Source: Spirochaetales bacterium (GTDB taxonomy: Bacteria > Spirochaetota > Leptospiria > Leptospirales > Leptonemataceae). From it: a DNA stretch of 64,000 nucleotides. Below, piece by piece: positions 1-8,764 of this stretch. The stretch lies in assembly GCA_024233935.1 (NCBI GenBank), contig JACKOY010000020.1, positions 9,666 through 73,665 on the forward strand, in the 5' to 3' direction. The notes under the pieces were generated by a model, which had not been told where the DNA came from, did no database searches, and worked only from the letters and a program-made list of their open reading frames with translations. Within the stretch, counting starts at the first letter, position 1; every line of letters starts with the position of its first letter. The position numbers and the translations under genes are program-made.

Positions 1-292
1 CCCAGGACAGGGAACCGGGTAACACCCGGGCGATCGTCTCAGACGATCGACGGAAAGTGCAACAGAAAGTATACCGCCCTCTTCGGAGGGTAAGGGTGAA
101 AAGGCGAGGTAAGAGCTCACCGCGCATCCGGTAACGAATGCGGCATGGCAAACCCTTCCCGGTGCAATCTCATGTAGGTGACCTTTGGGCCGGTCCGGTC
201 CGGTCACGGGTAGAGAGCAAAGAGCACGGGAGCAATCCCGTCGCCAGGATAAATGACGGCCCTCGACAGAATCCGGCTTATCGGTGCGCCTC
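1..292 (+). ncRNA. rnpB: RNase P RNA, class A, 5' truncated by window edge
   Basis: This is the catalytic RNA of ribonuclease P, which removes tRNA 5' leaders. Several universally conserved blocks are readable in order: GTGCAACAGAAAGTATACCGCC near 58-78, GGTAAGGGTGAAAAGG near 90-105, GGTAAGAGCTCACCGC near 108-123, and the 3' block with AAATGACGGCC, GACAGAATCCGGCTTAT and TCGG near 250-285. The spacing matches bacterial type A RNA. By comparison with the E. coli molecule about 60-70 nucleotides of the 5' end (P1-P3 side) lie outside the window. The 3' end is set by analogy and may be off by several bases. The short open frames inside it are not genes. Confidence 0.95.
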
Positions 293-352
293 TCCCCCTT
301 TGTTTGCCGCCGTTGCACCCGGACCCGGGTGCCCTGCCGGTCCCGTCTCCGA

Positions 353-1603
353 TTAGATCGGCGGGAGCTCTTCGGCCAGCTTACACTTGCCGTACTCGCC
401 GGGCGCAAGACCGCGGGACACAAAACCCTCGACCGCTCCGGAAACGATCGTGAGCGGGCGACCGCCGTGAAACAGCCGACAGTCCATGTGATTTTTGAGG
501 CACAGCACCTGAGCTGCGTCGGGTTTCGGGTAGGCCCAGGCGGAATCGTCTTTTTTTACACAGCGGGCTTCCACCTGCGCGATCTCTTTCATGCGTCGGA
601 TCAACTTTGCAAAGCTTTCACATTTCTTGAGGACCGGCTCCACGTACCGCCCGGGCAGGCTGCCGCGCTCCGCGTGATAGGCCAGGCCCGCGATCAGGTT
701 GCGCAGCTTCGTTTCGGGGTCCGAGCCTGACTTTTCCGAGTCCGTTACAAAACGCGCGAGGCGCAGAACACTGACCAGTCCTTCCACAACAACCTGGTTC
801 AACTGCCCTGTGTCTTTGACTTCCTCCTCGGCGGGCTCCTCATCGAGAATTGAGATCGAGGGCGCTTCCTCGGGGGCCCCACCGGTTCCGAGGTCTTCAA
901 GATGCCGCCGAAGAGCTTCGACAATCTCCGGTACCATGCCCATTTTCTCTGCGGCCGTGGCCGTCAAATTGCAGAACTCCCGGCGATACTTCTCGCTTTG
1001 TTCGAAGAGCGGCTTGTTCAGAATATCTTTGTTTTGCGTGTTTATGTCGGCCAGCAGTCCGGCCTGGAACGAAAAACGATGCAAAAACGACTGGCGCTCA
1101 AGCACAACGCCGGCAATGCCCAGCGTATAGAGTCCAAAGCGAACCACGTGATCGAAGAAAGCCTCGTCTTGTTCCCTCAGGCGCAACAACCAGAGGGTAA
1201 GCAGCCGGGCCTCGTTGTTCACCTTATTGTAAAGGGCATTTTTTACAATTCCGGATACGTTTCCGGTAGCCCCGGAGAACACCATAGAGAGCAAATCGTG
1301 TTTGGCCGCGCTCAATCGCTGCATGCAGGCCTGCTGCAGGTGCGCGGCGAAGCGCGGCATGAGTGCATCGGTCAGCTTGATCCGGTAGGTCTTGTTATGC
1401 GCGTCGTACTTCTCCAGGTTTTCCAGGCGGGATTCGCTGACCGCCATACCTTCCGCGATGTAGACTTCCTCGCCACCAGCGCGAACGGGCTCATGAAATT
1501 CAAACTCAAAGGGCTCCCGTTGCGAACCATAGCGTTCTACAAAGCGCAATAACTCGTTTGCCGAGCCAAACTCCAGGTGATTCTCTCTAATCTTTACGGG
1601 CAT
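353..1603 (-). CDS. HD-GYP-like protein with eroded HD motif
   Basis: The protein has 416 residues, no signal peptide and no membrane segment, so it is probably cytoplasmic. A helical central region (about residues 145-245) is laid out like an HD-GYP domain. It contains FFDHVVRFGLYTLGIA, then AGLLADI where active members have ALLHDI, then a KP and a RRHLEDLGTGG stretch in the place of HHERxDGSGYP. The histidine of the HD pair is alanine (A185-D186), so metal-dependent phosphodiesterase activity is unlikely. The N-terminal 80 residues are beta-rich and unrecognised. The C-terminal part has cysteines (VEARCVKK, VLCLKNHMDC) and could bind a metal or partner. It is transcribed alone, facing the end of rnpB. 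The HD-GYP reading is an inference from pattern; a helical hypothetical protein is the alternative. Confidence 0.5.
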   Translation of the reverse strand: MPVKIRENHLEFGSANELLRFVERYGSQREPFEFEFHEPVRAGGEEVYIAEGMAVSESRLENLEKYDAHNKTYRIKLTDALMPRFAAHLQQACMQRLSAAKHDLLSMVFSGATGNVSGIVKNALYNKVNNEARLLTLWLLRLREQDEAFFDHVVRFGLYTLGIAGVVLERQSFLHRFSFQAGLLADINTQNKDILNKPLFEQSEKYRREFCNLTATAAEKMGMVPEIVEALRRHLEDLGTGGAPEEAPSISILDEEPAEEEVKDTGQLNQVVVEGLVSVLRLARFVTDSEKSGSDPETKLRNLIAGLAYHAERGSLPGRYVEPVLKKCESFAKLIRRMKEIAQVEARCVKKDDSAWAYPKPDAAQVLCLKNHMDCRLFHGGRPLTIVSGAVEGFVSRGLAPGEYGKCKLAEELPPI

Positions 1604-1660
1604 TGTAGGAAACCGACGCCGCGGCCCTCGATAGTCAGCAGGCCGCCATGAACGGTAAAC

Positions 1661-1692
1661 AAAAAAACCCGCGCATGGCGGGGCACTTTTTT
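1661..1692. terminator. Possible bidirectional hairpin terminator
   Basis: A run of seven A (1661-1667), a stem CCCGC (1668-1672), a five-base loop, the matching GCGGG (1678-1682) and a T run (1687-1692) form a hairpin with U tracts on both strands. It sits between the divergent starts at 1603 (minus) and 1707 (plus), which is an unusual place for a terminator, so it may instead insulate the two promoters or act on antisense transcription. Confidence 0.35.
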
Positions 1693-1706
1693 CTTGAGGT
1701 CAAAGG

Positions 1707-2126
1707 GTGATCACGCTGCCCTATGGTCAAATGAGGGTCAAGAGCACGTACGCTTTGCTCCTGGTGTTTGCGATCGGCCTGCCCTGTGCCTGCCTTGAGT
1801 TTCCGCGCCGGCAGCCAAACCCGGAGCCATTCGTGTGCAACACGTACCGGGATGTGCGCCTGCACGAAGGGCAGCGGGTACGGGCGGCCGGTCAGTTGCG
1901 CGCAATCCACGGAACGCCTGCGCGCCAGGAGCTGGTGCTGGCTGACGGCTTCGGGCTGGTTCTGGCCGGAAGCACGGCGCGTCCCGGATCGGACGGCGCG
2001 CGGCTATCGATTGTGGGCACGGTGCGCAGCGAATGCCCTCCGGCCGTGTTGGCCCTGCCGGAATTTGACTATCATGCACCCTGTATCATTGATGCGGTCG
2101 ATCCACGCCCGACGTCGGGGCCCTGA
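1707..2126 (+). CDS. Small exported OB-fold-like protein, unknown function
   Basis: The 139-residue product begins with a hydrophobic stretch (STYALLLVFAIGLPCAC) that can serve as a signal peptide; the cysteines at its end might allow lipidation, although no clean lipobox is seen. The rest (residues 45-120) alternates strands in the style of an OB fold: HEGQRVRAAGQL, then QELVLADGFGLVLAG, then LSIVGTVRSEC. The GTG at 1707 is preceded by GAGG with seven bases spacing; the ATG at 1731 is an alternative that would shorten the n-region. The 3' end overlaps the convergent gene by 41 bases. I do not recognise the family. Confidence 0.6.
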   Translation: MITLPYGQMRVKSTYALLLVFAIGLPCACLEFPRRQPNPEPFVCNTYRDVRLHEGQRVRAAGQLRAIHGTPARQELVLADGFGLVLAGSTARPGSDGARLSIVGTVRSECPPAVLALPEFDYHAPCIIDAVDPRPTSGP

Positions 2127-2532
2127 GCAGAACAAGAAACATCAAGGCCTGGACAACCGCCAGAATCTGCAGGAGCGGATTCAGAATGATTCCGGGCTCA
2201 AGCAGGTCGTGAGCGCGATTCTGGAAGGCAAACACGGCGTGCGCGAGCGCGACCAACGCAAGCGCACCCGAGGCAAAGCCTGCCCGGGCCGGGGACTGTG
2301 AGGTATTGCGCAGCAGTGCATCGAGCGCAAACAAAAGCACTATCGCAAGCAGCAGGTGCGGCAAAACAAACGAACGGGCGTAGATCCAGTAGCAGGTTGG
2401 TGGTTGGGAAGGCTCGTGGCCCCCGTAAAACACATAGACCCACTGAAGGATCAGGACTGCCGCGAACAGGAAAAGTACACTGCGATAGGTCAGATCAAGG
2501 AAGGCGCGCATGCGCACATGAATGTCACGCAT
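2086..2532 (-). CDS. Four-helix integral membrane protein, unknown function
   Basis: About 148 residues from the ATG at 2532, which follows an AGGCGAG stretch. There are four hydrophobic segments: SVLFLFAAVLILQWVYVFY, FVLPHLLLAIVLLFALDALL, AGFASGALALVALAHAVFAF and LLQILAVVQALMFLVLL. This is the layout of small DUF2834/DoxX-sized inner-membrane proteins, but no diagnostic motif was found. A longer frame exists to 2601 but its extra N-terminus looks unlike protein. It is divergent from the HerA-like ATPase gene with only about 55 bases between starts, so the two promoters must overlap. Confidence 0.6.
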   Translation of the reverse strand: MRDIHVRMRAFLDLTYRSVLFLFAAVLILQWVYVFYGGHEPSQPPTCYWIYARSFVLPHLLLAIVLLFALDALLRNTSQSPARAGFASGALALVALAHAVFAFQNRAHDLLEPGIILNPLLQILAVVQALMFLVLLRAPTSGVDRPHQ

Positions 2533-2587
2533 CTCGCCTGCTTCAAATCTTTTTGACACGCTTCGAGCCTGCGGACACGAGACCCAT

Positions 2588-4153
2588 ATGGCAGCCAGCA
2601 ATTCCAGCCTCGCGCAAATGATTCAGGATAGTTATCCTTCCGGGGACCGGGTCATCACTCTCGGGGCAGGCATGGTTGCCGACAGCGCCAACGCCACGCT
2701 TCCCATTTGTTTGCCGCTTTCCACCATGAACCGCCATGGCCTGATTGCGGGTGCGACCGGCACGGGAAAGACGAAGAGCCTGCAGGTAATCGTAGAAGAG
2801 CTGAGCAAGCGCGGCATACCCAGCCTGGTGATGGACATCAAAGGCGATCTGTCGGGCCTGGCCGCGCCCGGGGAGTCCTCCTCCGGCATTCAATCCCGGG
2901 CGAAGCAAACCGGCATCTCCTTTGAGCCCGCGAGCTGTCCTGTGGAATTGCTGAGTCTGACCGGCAAGCAGGGGCTGCGCATGCGTTCCACAGTGGCCGA
3001 GTTCGGGCCCCTTTTGATGGCACGCGTGCTGGGTCTAAATGACACTCAGGAAGGTATCCTTTCGGTCATCTTCCGTTACTGCGACGAGCGCAGCCTGCTA
3101 CTCCTTGATACCAAAGACTTAAAAAAGGTGCTGACCTTTGCCGCCGATGAAGGCCGGGCCGAAATCGAAGCCGAATACGGAGCGATCCCGAAGGCCTCCG
3201 TGACAACGATTCTCAGAAAGGTGGTGGCGCTCGAAAAGGAAGGCGCCGACGAACTTTTTGGCGAAGTCTCCTTCGAAATCCAGGACCTGATGCGCAAGGA
3301 CGGTCAGGGCCGCGGGGTTGTTTCTATACTGCGTCTGGACGATATTCAGGATCGTCCGCGGCTCTTCAGTACTTTCATGTTGCAGTTGCTGGCCGAGACT
3401 TACGAAAAGCTCCCCGAGCTCGGCGATCCGGAACAGCCCGAACTTGTGTTGTTTATAGACGAAGCCCACCTGATCTTCAAAGAGGCCAGCCGTGCTCTGC
3501 TGGAACAGATCGAAACCGTAGTCAAACTGATCCGATCCCGCGGCGTGGGTTTGTTCTTCTGCACCCAATCTCCGGACGATGTACCGGCGGCAGTCCTCGC
3601 ACAACTCGGATTGAAGGTGCAACATGCATTGCGGGCCTTTACGGCGAAAGATCGTAAAGCCATCAAAAGCGCCTCGGAAAATTTCCCCGTGAGTGAGCAC
3701 TATGAACTGGCCGAGTTAATGACGGCCATGGGCATTGGCGAAGCTCTGGTGACGGGTCTGGATCGTAAGGGTCGACCAACGCCGGTCGTGCGGACCATGA
3801 TGCGCGCACCGAACTCCCGCATGGGTGTGCTCAAACCGGCCGAAATCCAGGCCGTAATCAATGCCTCAGAGCTGAAAGAGAAATACGACCGCTCCGTAGA
3901 CCGCGAGAGCGCTTATGAAATTCTGACCGCCCGCGTGGAGCGAGCACAAACCGAGGAAGAACCCGCCAGAGGGCGCAAGAAACAAGCCAGTCGGGCTGCG
4001 AAGGAGGAGCCATCGATGGTCGAAAGCGTCATGGAAAGCAAGGTCGCCCGGGAAGTAGGGCGCACGGTTGCGCGGGAACTGACCCGCGGACTTCTGGGCG
4101 TGCTGGGCATCAGCACAACGACGCGGCGGCGCAGGCGGAGCAGCTGGTTTTGA
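2588..4153 (+). CDS. HerA/YjgR-family (DUF853) ATPase
   Basis: A FtsK/HerA-superfamily P-loop ATPase of 521 residues, matching the size of YjgR (DUF853) proteins. Walker A GATGTGKT lies near residue 55 and Walker B LVLFIDEAH near residue 285-293. Between them is the family's MDIKGDLSG segment, and after Walker B the LIRSRGVGLFFCTQSPDDVP segment typical of the group. The extreme C-terminus is basic (TTTRRRRRSSW), which may help DNA contact. The ATG at 2588 starts the conserved part; an in-frame start at 2522 would add 22 unlikely residues. No NurA-type nuclease is adjacent, which fits the YjgR branch rather than the archaeal HerA-NurA repair pair. Its physiological role is not established. Confidence 0.9.
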   Translation: MAASNSSLAQMIQDSYPSGDRVITLGAGMVADSANATLPICLPLSTMNRHGLIAGATGTGKTKSLQVIVEELSKRGIPSLVMDIKGDLSGLAAPGESSSGIQSRAKQTGISFEPASCPVELLSLTGKQGLRMRSTVAEFGPLLMARVLGLNDTQEGILSVIFRYCDERSLLLLDTKDLKKVLTFAADEGRAEIEAEYGAIPKASVTTILRKVVALEKEGADELFGEVSFEIQDLMRKDGQGRGVVSILRLDDIQDRPRLFSTFMLQLLAETYEKLPELGDPEQPELVLFIDEAHLIFKEASRALLEQIETVVKLIRSRGVGLFFCTQSPDDVPAAVLAQLGLKVQHALRAFTAKDRKAIKSASENFPVSEHYELAELMTAMGIGEALVTGLDRKGRPTPVVRTMMRAPNSRMGVLKPAEIQAVINASELKEKYDRSVDRESAYEILTARVERAQTEEEPARGRKKQASRAAKEEPSMVESVMESKVAREVGRTVARELTRGLLGVLGISTTTRRRRRSSWF

Positions 4154-4170
4154 ATCTCACGGACTTCGAC

Positions 4171-5298
4171 CTAAAGCTCCAAAAAGTAAAACAGAACCGC
4201 GAAAACGCCGTCTGCAACAGCAATCAGGATAATTCCCTGCACCACCGCCCTGGTGGTGGAATCCCCCACCGCACCGGCGCCGCTGCCGGTCTGCATTCCC
4301 TGAAAGCATCCAATGCCGGCTACCAATCCGGCGAACACGAACGACTTTGCAAGCCCGCCAATGAAATCTACCAGATCGACAGCCCCGGTGACCTGATTTA
4401 CATACACGATCAAAGGGTAACCAAAAGAGAGAATCACAACTCCGCCGCCGATCAAACCCATCAGGTTGAAAAATATCACGAGAAAGGGCATCATACTGAT
4501 TGCCGCAAGAATGCGCGGAATAATCAAAAAGCGCGCCGGCTCAAGGCCCATCGTAACCAGGGCATCCAGTTCCTCATTGACTTTCATGGTGCCGAGTTCG
4601 GCGGCAAACGCCGAACCCGAACGACCGGCAAGGATCACAGCCGTGATCAGCGGGCCCAGTTCGCGAAGCAACGAAAGGGCAACCAGGTCGGCCACAAATA
4701 TCTCGACTCCGAATTGTTTCATGGGAACCGCAGATTGGAATGCCATAATCAGACCCAAAAGGAATCCGATCAGTGCGATAATCGGCAGGGCGTTGGCGCC
4801 GGTTTTCTCGGCCACTTTGAGCGTCTCGCCCAGGCGCAAACCGGAGGGACGCACAAAAAGACGGGCCAACTGATAACACACCTGGCCCAGAAAATCGACC
4901 AGGATCTGGGTCTTTTCGAGCAGGTTGTGGGTCAGAAGCCCGACTGCGTCGGGCACATTTGAAAAGAGGCCTTCTTCCTGGGCCAGCTGGTGAAATTCGG
5001 GAGTACCGTACAGATCCATCAGGGCCCGCACGTCTTCCGACATGTGAAGCATCTTGAATTCGCCGCCGGCCTCTTCCGCTCGCCGGCGGCACTCGGCAAA
5101 CAGAGCCACACCGCTTCCATCGCAGTACGAGACTTCCGCCAGATCCAGGCTGATGGATTTTGCGTGCAGGTGATCAATCAGGTGCATCGTGCGACGCCAC
5201 AGGTCGGGGCTGGAGTCCACGTCCATACGACCGGCCAGGCGCAACTGCAGGTGACCGTCGGCAAATTCGCTGTTAAGCTGTTCGCGCGATGCGTGCAT
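4171..5298 (-). CDS. MlaE-family lipid ABC permease with N-terminal STAS domain
   Basis: The first ~100 residues form a STAS domain (LRLAGRMDVDSSPDLW, then ISLDLAEVSYCDGSGVALF, where the SG loop matches MlaB-type STAS proteins). Residues ~130-375 are an MlaE/YrbE permease: EKTGANALPIIALIGFLLG, the amphipathic RELGPLITAVILAGRSGSAFAAELGTMKVNEE block that contacts the ATPase, and several membrane helices. MlaE works with MlaF (ATPase), MlaB (STAS) and MlaD (MCE) in phospholipid traffic between inner and outer membrane. Here the MlaB and MlaE functions are joined in one chain, and no MlaF or MlaD gene is next to it. Substrate is inferred from the family. Confidence 0.92.
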   Translation of the reverse strand: MHASREQLNSEFADGHLQLRLAGRMDVDSSPDLWRRTMHLIDHLHAKSISLDLAEVSYCDGSGVALFAECRRRAEEAGGEFKMLHMSEDVRALMDLYGTPEFHQLAQEEGLFSNVPDAVGLLTHNLLEKTQILVDFLGQVCYQLARLFVRPSGLRLGETLKVAEKTGANALPIIALIGFLLGLIMAFQSAVPMKQFGVEIFVADLVALSLLRELGPLITAVILAGRSGSAFAAELGTMKVNEELDALVTMGLEPARFLIIPRILAAISMMPFLVIFFNLMGLIGGGVVILSFGYPLIVYVNQVTGAVDLVDFIGGLAKSFVFAGLVAGIGCFQGMQTGSGAGAVGDSTTRAVVQGIILIAVADGVFAVLFYFLEL

Positions 5299-5428
5299 GC
5301 TGAAATATTGACAATCGGTTGACAGAACGGGAAGTCCCGGGACAATCCCCGCCGACTGTCTTTACTAGTATCGTCCGCTGCCCGCGGGACTAAGAGAGTG
5401 CTCCCTCTAGATTCTCCGGAAGGTGCTT

Positions 5429-6133
5429 ATGTGGGAGTCCATCATAGAGTCGGATTTCGTGCAGATCCAGTCTCGGCTGGCGGTTGCCGCTTTCTGCGGC
5501 CTTTTGGTAGGCCTGGAGCGGGGCTATCGCGGCAAGCCGGCGGGCCTGCGCACTCATATTCTCATCAGCGTCGGCGCCGCCCTGTTTATGGTTCTGTCGA
5601 TTCACGTGGCCGAAGCCGCGGTAAGCATGGGCTATCGAAACGCGGACCCGGCGCGCATCGCGGCCCAGATCGTCACCGGCATCGGTTTTCTGGGAGCGGG
5701 GGCCATCATTCAGAACCGGGGGCTCGTGCTGGGTCTCACCAGCGCCGCAACCATCTGGTGCATGGCGGCTATTGGCATGGCAGCCGGGGCAGGCATGCAC
5801 TGGACCAGCCTGGCTTCGAGCCTGGGTATCATTGTGACTCTGGAAACTCTCGTGATTCTGGAACGTACGTTCCGGTTGCGCCGGTTCCTTCAGATGACGC
5901 TCGATATTGCCGTAAAAAAAGAAGCGCGGGTGCAACAGATTCGGAAAGTCCTGCGGTCCATGGACGTGACCCTCTCCCAGGAGCGGGTCGAAAACGTGAT
6001 GGGCGAAACCCACTACCGCGCCGACATCTACATGCGCGGCGACCGCGAAGAGGCGCTCGTGCAACGCATCGAAGGCATCAAGGGTGTTCAGGACGTGACC
6101 CTGCTCAGCCAGGCCATGTCCGGTGAGGATTGA
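5429..6133 (+). CDS. MgtC/SapB-family membrane protein
   Basis: A 234-residue inner-membrane protein with the MgtC signature: LLVGLERGYRGKPAGLRTHI near the N-terminus, then VTGIGFLGAGAIIQ and GLTSAATIWCMAAIGMAAG, giving about five helices. A cytoplasmic C-terminal domain (from residue ~155) has an ACT-like beta-alpha pattern ending in IKGVQDVTLL. MgtC proteins are linked to growth at low magnesium and to modulation of ATP synthase; the exact activity is unsettled. The ATG at 5429 has a GGAAGG six bases upstream and is preferred over the GTG at 5423. It is divergent from the STAS-MlaE gene. Confidence 0.9.
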   Translation: MWESIIESDFVQIQSRLAVAAFCGLLVGLERGYRGKPAGLRTHILISVGAALFMVLSIHVAEAAVSMGYRNADPARIAAQIVTGIGFLGAGAIIQNRGLVLGLTSAATIWCMAAIGMAAGAGMHWTSLASSLGIIVTLETLVILERTFRLRRFLQMTLDIAVKKEARVQQIRKVLRSMDVTLSQERVENVMGETHYRADIYMRGDREEALVQRIEGIKGVQDVTLLSQAMSGED

Positions 6134-6231
6134 GAAGGGCCGCTTAAAACGCGCATCGAACCTGGTTTTTTCCGAACGATGGCGCAACCGCTCTTGCCCG
6201 GAGCGCTCGAAAGAAAGCCGGCCCCGAAGCG

Positions 6232-7530
6232 TCAGCCGCCGGCGGCCCTTTTCAGGTACGCTATCAGACCATCACCCGGCACGCTCTCCTGCTCGCCACG
6301 AACCAGGTCTTTTACAGTAACCTGGCCGGCCGCAAGCTCCGACTCTCCGAGAATCACAACGAAACGCCGGTTCTTTTTGGCGGCCTGCTCCAGCTGGCGC
6401 CCGAATTTGCGCGTTGCTTCGAGAGACAGCTCGGTGGGCAGGCCCGCGGCGCGCAATTGCAGGCCCACCCGCAGAGTGTCCTCACGCAGATCGTCCGACA
6501 TCAGCGCCACAAACACGCCTTCCGGTTGCGCCAGGTCTTTCGGAACCAGATCATGGGCCCGGATAAAATTCTCGAGGGTCACATCGCCCATGCCAAAACC
6601 AACGGCGGGAATGTCCTCTTTGCCAAAGAGCCCCACCAGGCGATCATAACGGCCGCCCCCGAAAAGTGCGCGGCGGTTCTCGGGATCGCGGTCATAGATT
6701 TCGAAGACAAAGCCCGTATAATAGTCGAAGCCGCGCACAATGCCTGGATCAAAGCGAACCGAATCCTGGTAACCGTGAGCCGTCAGCTGACTCTGGATGA
6801 AAGCCAGGTTTTCCGCCACCGGATCAAGCTCCGCAGAGCGGCCCCCCAGATCGTCGATCGACCAGCTGAACAGCGCTTCGAGTTCGGCTCGCTCCCCCGG
6901 GCTCTTCAGCTCCGCAGCCAGAAGGTCATCGAATTCTTCCGCTTTCAGCTTGTCGCGCTTGTCCACCAGGCGGCTGAGCGAACGCAGCGCTTCCTCCGAA
7001 CGATCGGGGAAAGCGGCGCCCAGCAAACGTCGGTCACTGAAACGCACTTCAAAATGTTCCGGGCCGGCGCCGTAGCCCCGTAACACATCCAGGGCCAGCA
7101 TCAGGATTTCCACATCGGCCGCGGCATGCGCCGAACCCAACAGGTCGACGTTCAGCTGATAGAATTCACGCAGCCGCCCACGACCGGGCCGCTCGTAGCG
7201 CATGAAGTTGCCGATGTTGAACCATCGAATGGGTCGCGGCAGGCTCTGGGCCCGCGACGCAACCATGCGCGCCAGGGTGGGCGTCAGTTCTGGACGAATA
7301 GCAACTTCACGGTCGCCGCGGTCCTTGAAGCGATACATCTGCTCGCTGACAATCTCTTCTGACGATTTCGCCAGATACGATTCCAGCGGTTCAACAATCG
7401 GAGCGGCGTACTCTTCGTAGGAGTAGCGTCGACAAACGTCGCGCTGCACACCGAACATCCAATTGCGAAAGGCGGTGTCCTCGGGAAAAAAGTCGCGCGT
7501 GCCAATATACGGTTTTGTGCTTACTGCCAT
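6232..7530 (-). CDS. hisS: Histidyl-tRNA synthetase
   Basis: A class II aminoacyl-tRNA synthetase of 432 residues that charges tRNA-His. It shows the expected marks in order: GTRDFFPED at the N-terminus, RPELTPTLARMV (motif 1/2 region), FMRYERPGRGRLREFYQLNVDL split across motif 2, the histidine-specific RGFDYYTGFVFE, FGGGRYDRL, and motif 3 VGFGMGDVTLE. An anticodon-binding domain closes the chain. It begins 2 bases after the stop codon of the upstream PilZ-type gene, so the two are almost certainly co-transcribed. Confidence 0.97.
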   Translation of the reverse strand: MAVSTKPYIGTRDFFPEDTAFRNWMFGVQRDVCRRYSYEEYAAPIVEPLESYLAKSSEEIVSEQMYRFKDRGDREVAIRPELTPTLARMVASRAQSLPRPIRWFNIGNFMRYERPGRGRLREFYQLNVDLLGSAHAAADVEILMLALDVLRGYGAGPEHFEVRFSDRRLLGAAFPDRSEEALRSLSRLVDKRDKLKAEEFDDLLAAELKSPGERAELEALFSWSIDDLGGRSAELDPVAENLAFIQSQLTAHGYQDSVRFDPGIVRGFDYYTGFVFEIYDRDPENRRALFGGGRYDRLVGLFGKEDIPAVGFGMGDVTLENFIRAHDLVPKDLAQPEGVFVALMSDDLREDTLRVGLQLRAAGLPTELSLEATRKFGRQLEQAAKKNRRFVVILGESELAAGQVTVKDLVRGEQESVPGDGLIAYLKRAAGG

Positions 7531-7532
7531 GA

Positions 7533-8681
7533 TCAGCCAGATGTCGAAAGCAAATGCACAAGCGAACGCAGGCGCTCGCGCGCGCCGGTACGAAAATCGC
7601 TATGACCTTCGCCTTCGAGATTCAGGCCGACAAACAGGGAATCGTTCCCGGATTGTTCCATGTGGCAAATCGTTCCCCGAAAACGCAACGGGGCCTGCAT
7701 CTTAAAGATCAGATCAAACGTGATGGTCGTACGATGAGGAACGTACTTTATGAGGTCCGGATGCGTCAATTCAAGCGCGACGCCACCTTCGGAAATATCA
7801 ATGACAGTCTGTCGGTCCTTCACCGAGATCATGCTGGCATCCTGAATTCGGTCGATAATCTCTTCGGACACCTTTTTGAGGCGCTCGACCAGCTCCACTC
7901 CCGCGGGATGCCCTTTGGGTGTGGCCACATGGAAAAAGGCGATCGGCGCAAGGGAGCCGTCGGCCATTTCGTACAGAATGGGCATTACGATCAAAGACTG
8001 ATACTGATTCTCCTGCAGGCGACGACGTGTGCGATCCAGAGCGGCCTCGTCTTCGAGGTAAGCACGATAATCAAAGAACTCGGGATCGACCGGACGATAA
8101 CTTTCCAGGTCTGAGATATCCCGCACGTAGATCGTGCGCGTTTCTTTGTTCAGGGCGCGGGTTTCTTCCGGTCGCTCGCGGGTCGCATAGTCAAAGATGT
8201 GCAGTCCAGGAATTTCGCGGCTTAAGGTTTTTTCGAACTCGCTGAAAATGACCTTGTTGGCAACCTGCGGTCTTGTGTTATCCACCGCGATTTCATTCTT
8301 GGAAACCTGGAAGTTGGCGGCGTAGATCGCATCGTTCGTGATGTTGTAGCGCGGAAACTCACGCTGGGTCTTCCCGATGCGCACCTCCCGGGCTTTCAGG
8401 ATGGTCGTTCCTTCTTCGGGAGAACCTATTGCATCGAGATCAACTTCCAGCTGGCGCTTCAGAGTCGCATAAAGGGTGACTTTCCCCTTCAGCGGAATAT
8501 CGACAGCGTGATGAAATTCGAATCCGCCTTCCCGCTCGTCACCCCGATAGACTTCGGCCGGCGGGTCGGTGTGCTTGATGTAGAACCGCACCCGCGAGAG
8601 CTTCTCGCGTAGCAAATAAGCAACCTTTTCCGGATCGCGGACATAATCCCAGGCCCGTTGCTTTTCCAGTAGACTGGTCAC
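7533..8681 (-). CDS. PilZ-domain protein resembling Leptospira DUF1577
   Basis: The C-terminal ~120 residues carry the PilZ core DISEGGVALEL, the DxSxxG half of the c-di-GMP binding signature, followed by the beta-strand pattern THPDLIKYVPHRTTITFDL and FRGTICHME. The usual RxxxR partner motif is not clear, so ligand binding is uncertain. The first ~260 residues are a separate domain, including a second-half segment (SLIVMPILYEMADGSLAPIAFF) reminiscent of a GAF/YcgR-like fold. Length (382) and arrangement remind me of DUF1577 proteins of Leptospira; that is recall, not a search. The gene lies directly upstream of hisS with a 2-base gap. Confidence 0.65.
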   Translation of the reverse strand: MTSLLEKQRAWDYVRDPEKVAYLLREKLSRVRFYIKHTDPPAEVYRGDEREGGFEFHHAVDIPLKGKVTLYATLKRQLEVDLDAIGSPEEGTTILKAREVRIGKTQREFPRYNITNDAIYAANFQVSKNEIAVDNTRPQVANKVIFSEFEKTLSREIPGLHIFDYATRERPEETRALNKETRTIYVRDISDLESYRPVDPEFFDYRAYLEDEAALDRTRRRLQENQYQSLIVMPILYEMADGSLAPIAFFHVATPKGHPAGVELVERLKKVSEEIIDRIQDASMISVKDRQTVIDISEGGVALELTHPDLIKYVPHRTTITFDLIFKMQAPLRFRGTICHMEQSGNDSLFVGLNLEGEGHSDFRTGARERLRSLVHLLSTSG

Positions 8682-8764
8682 TGCTGTATTATCGGCCCCC
8701 TGCCCATCGGATGTTCAACCCGGAAGCGGGTCATGACCATGATTTTTACAGGAAAGCCGACGTA

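Noticed and set aside
138..356. Short open frames inside the RNase P RNA
   Set aside because: They overlap conserved structural RNA blocks and have no protein-like features or ribosome site.
5308..5324. Two TTGACA hexamers upstream of the MgtC gene
   Set aside because: No acceptable -10 box lies 16-18 bases downstream of either.
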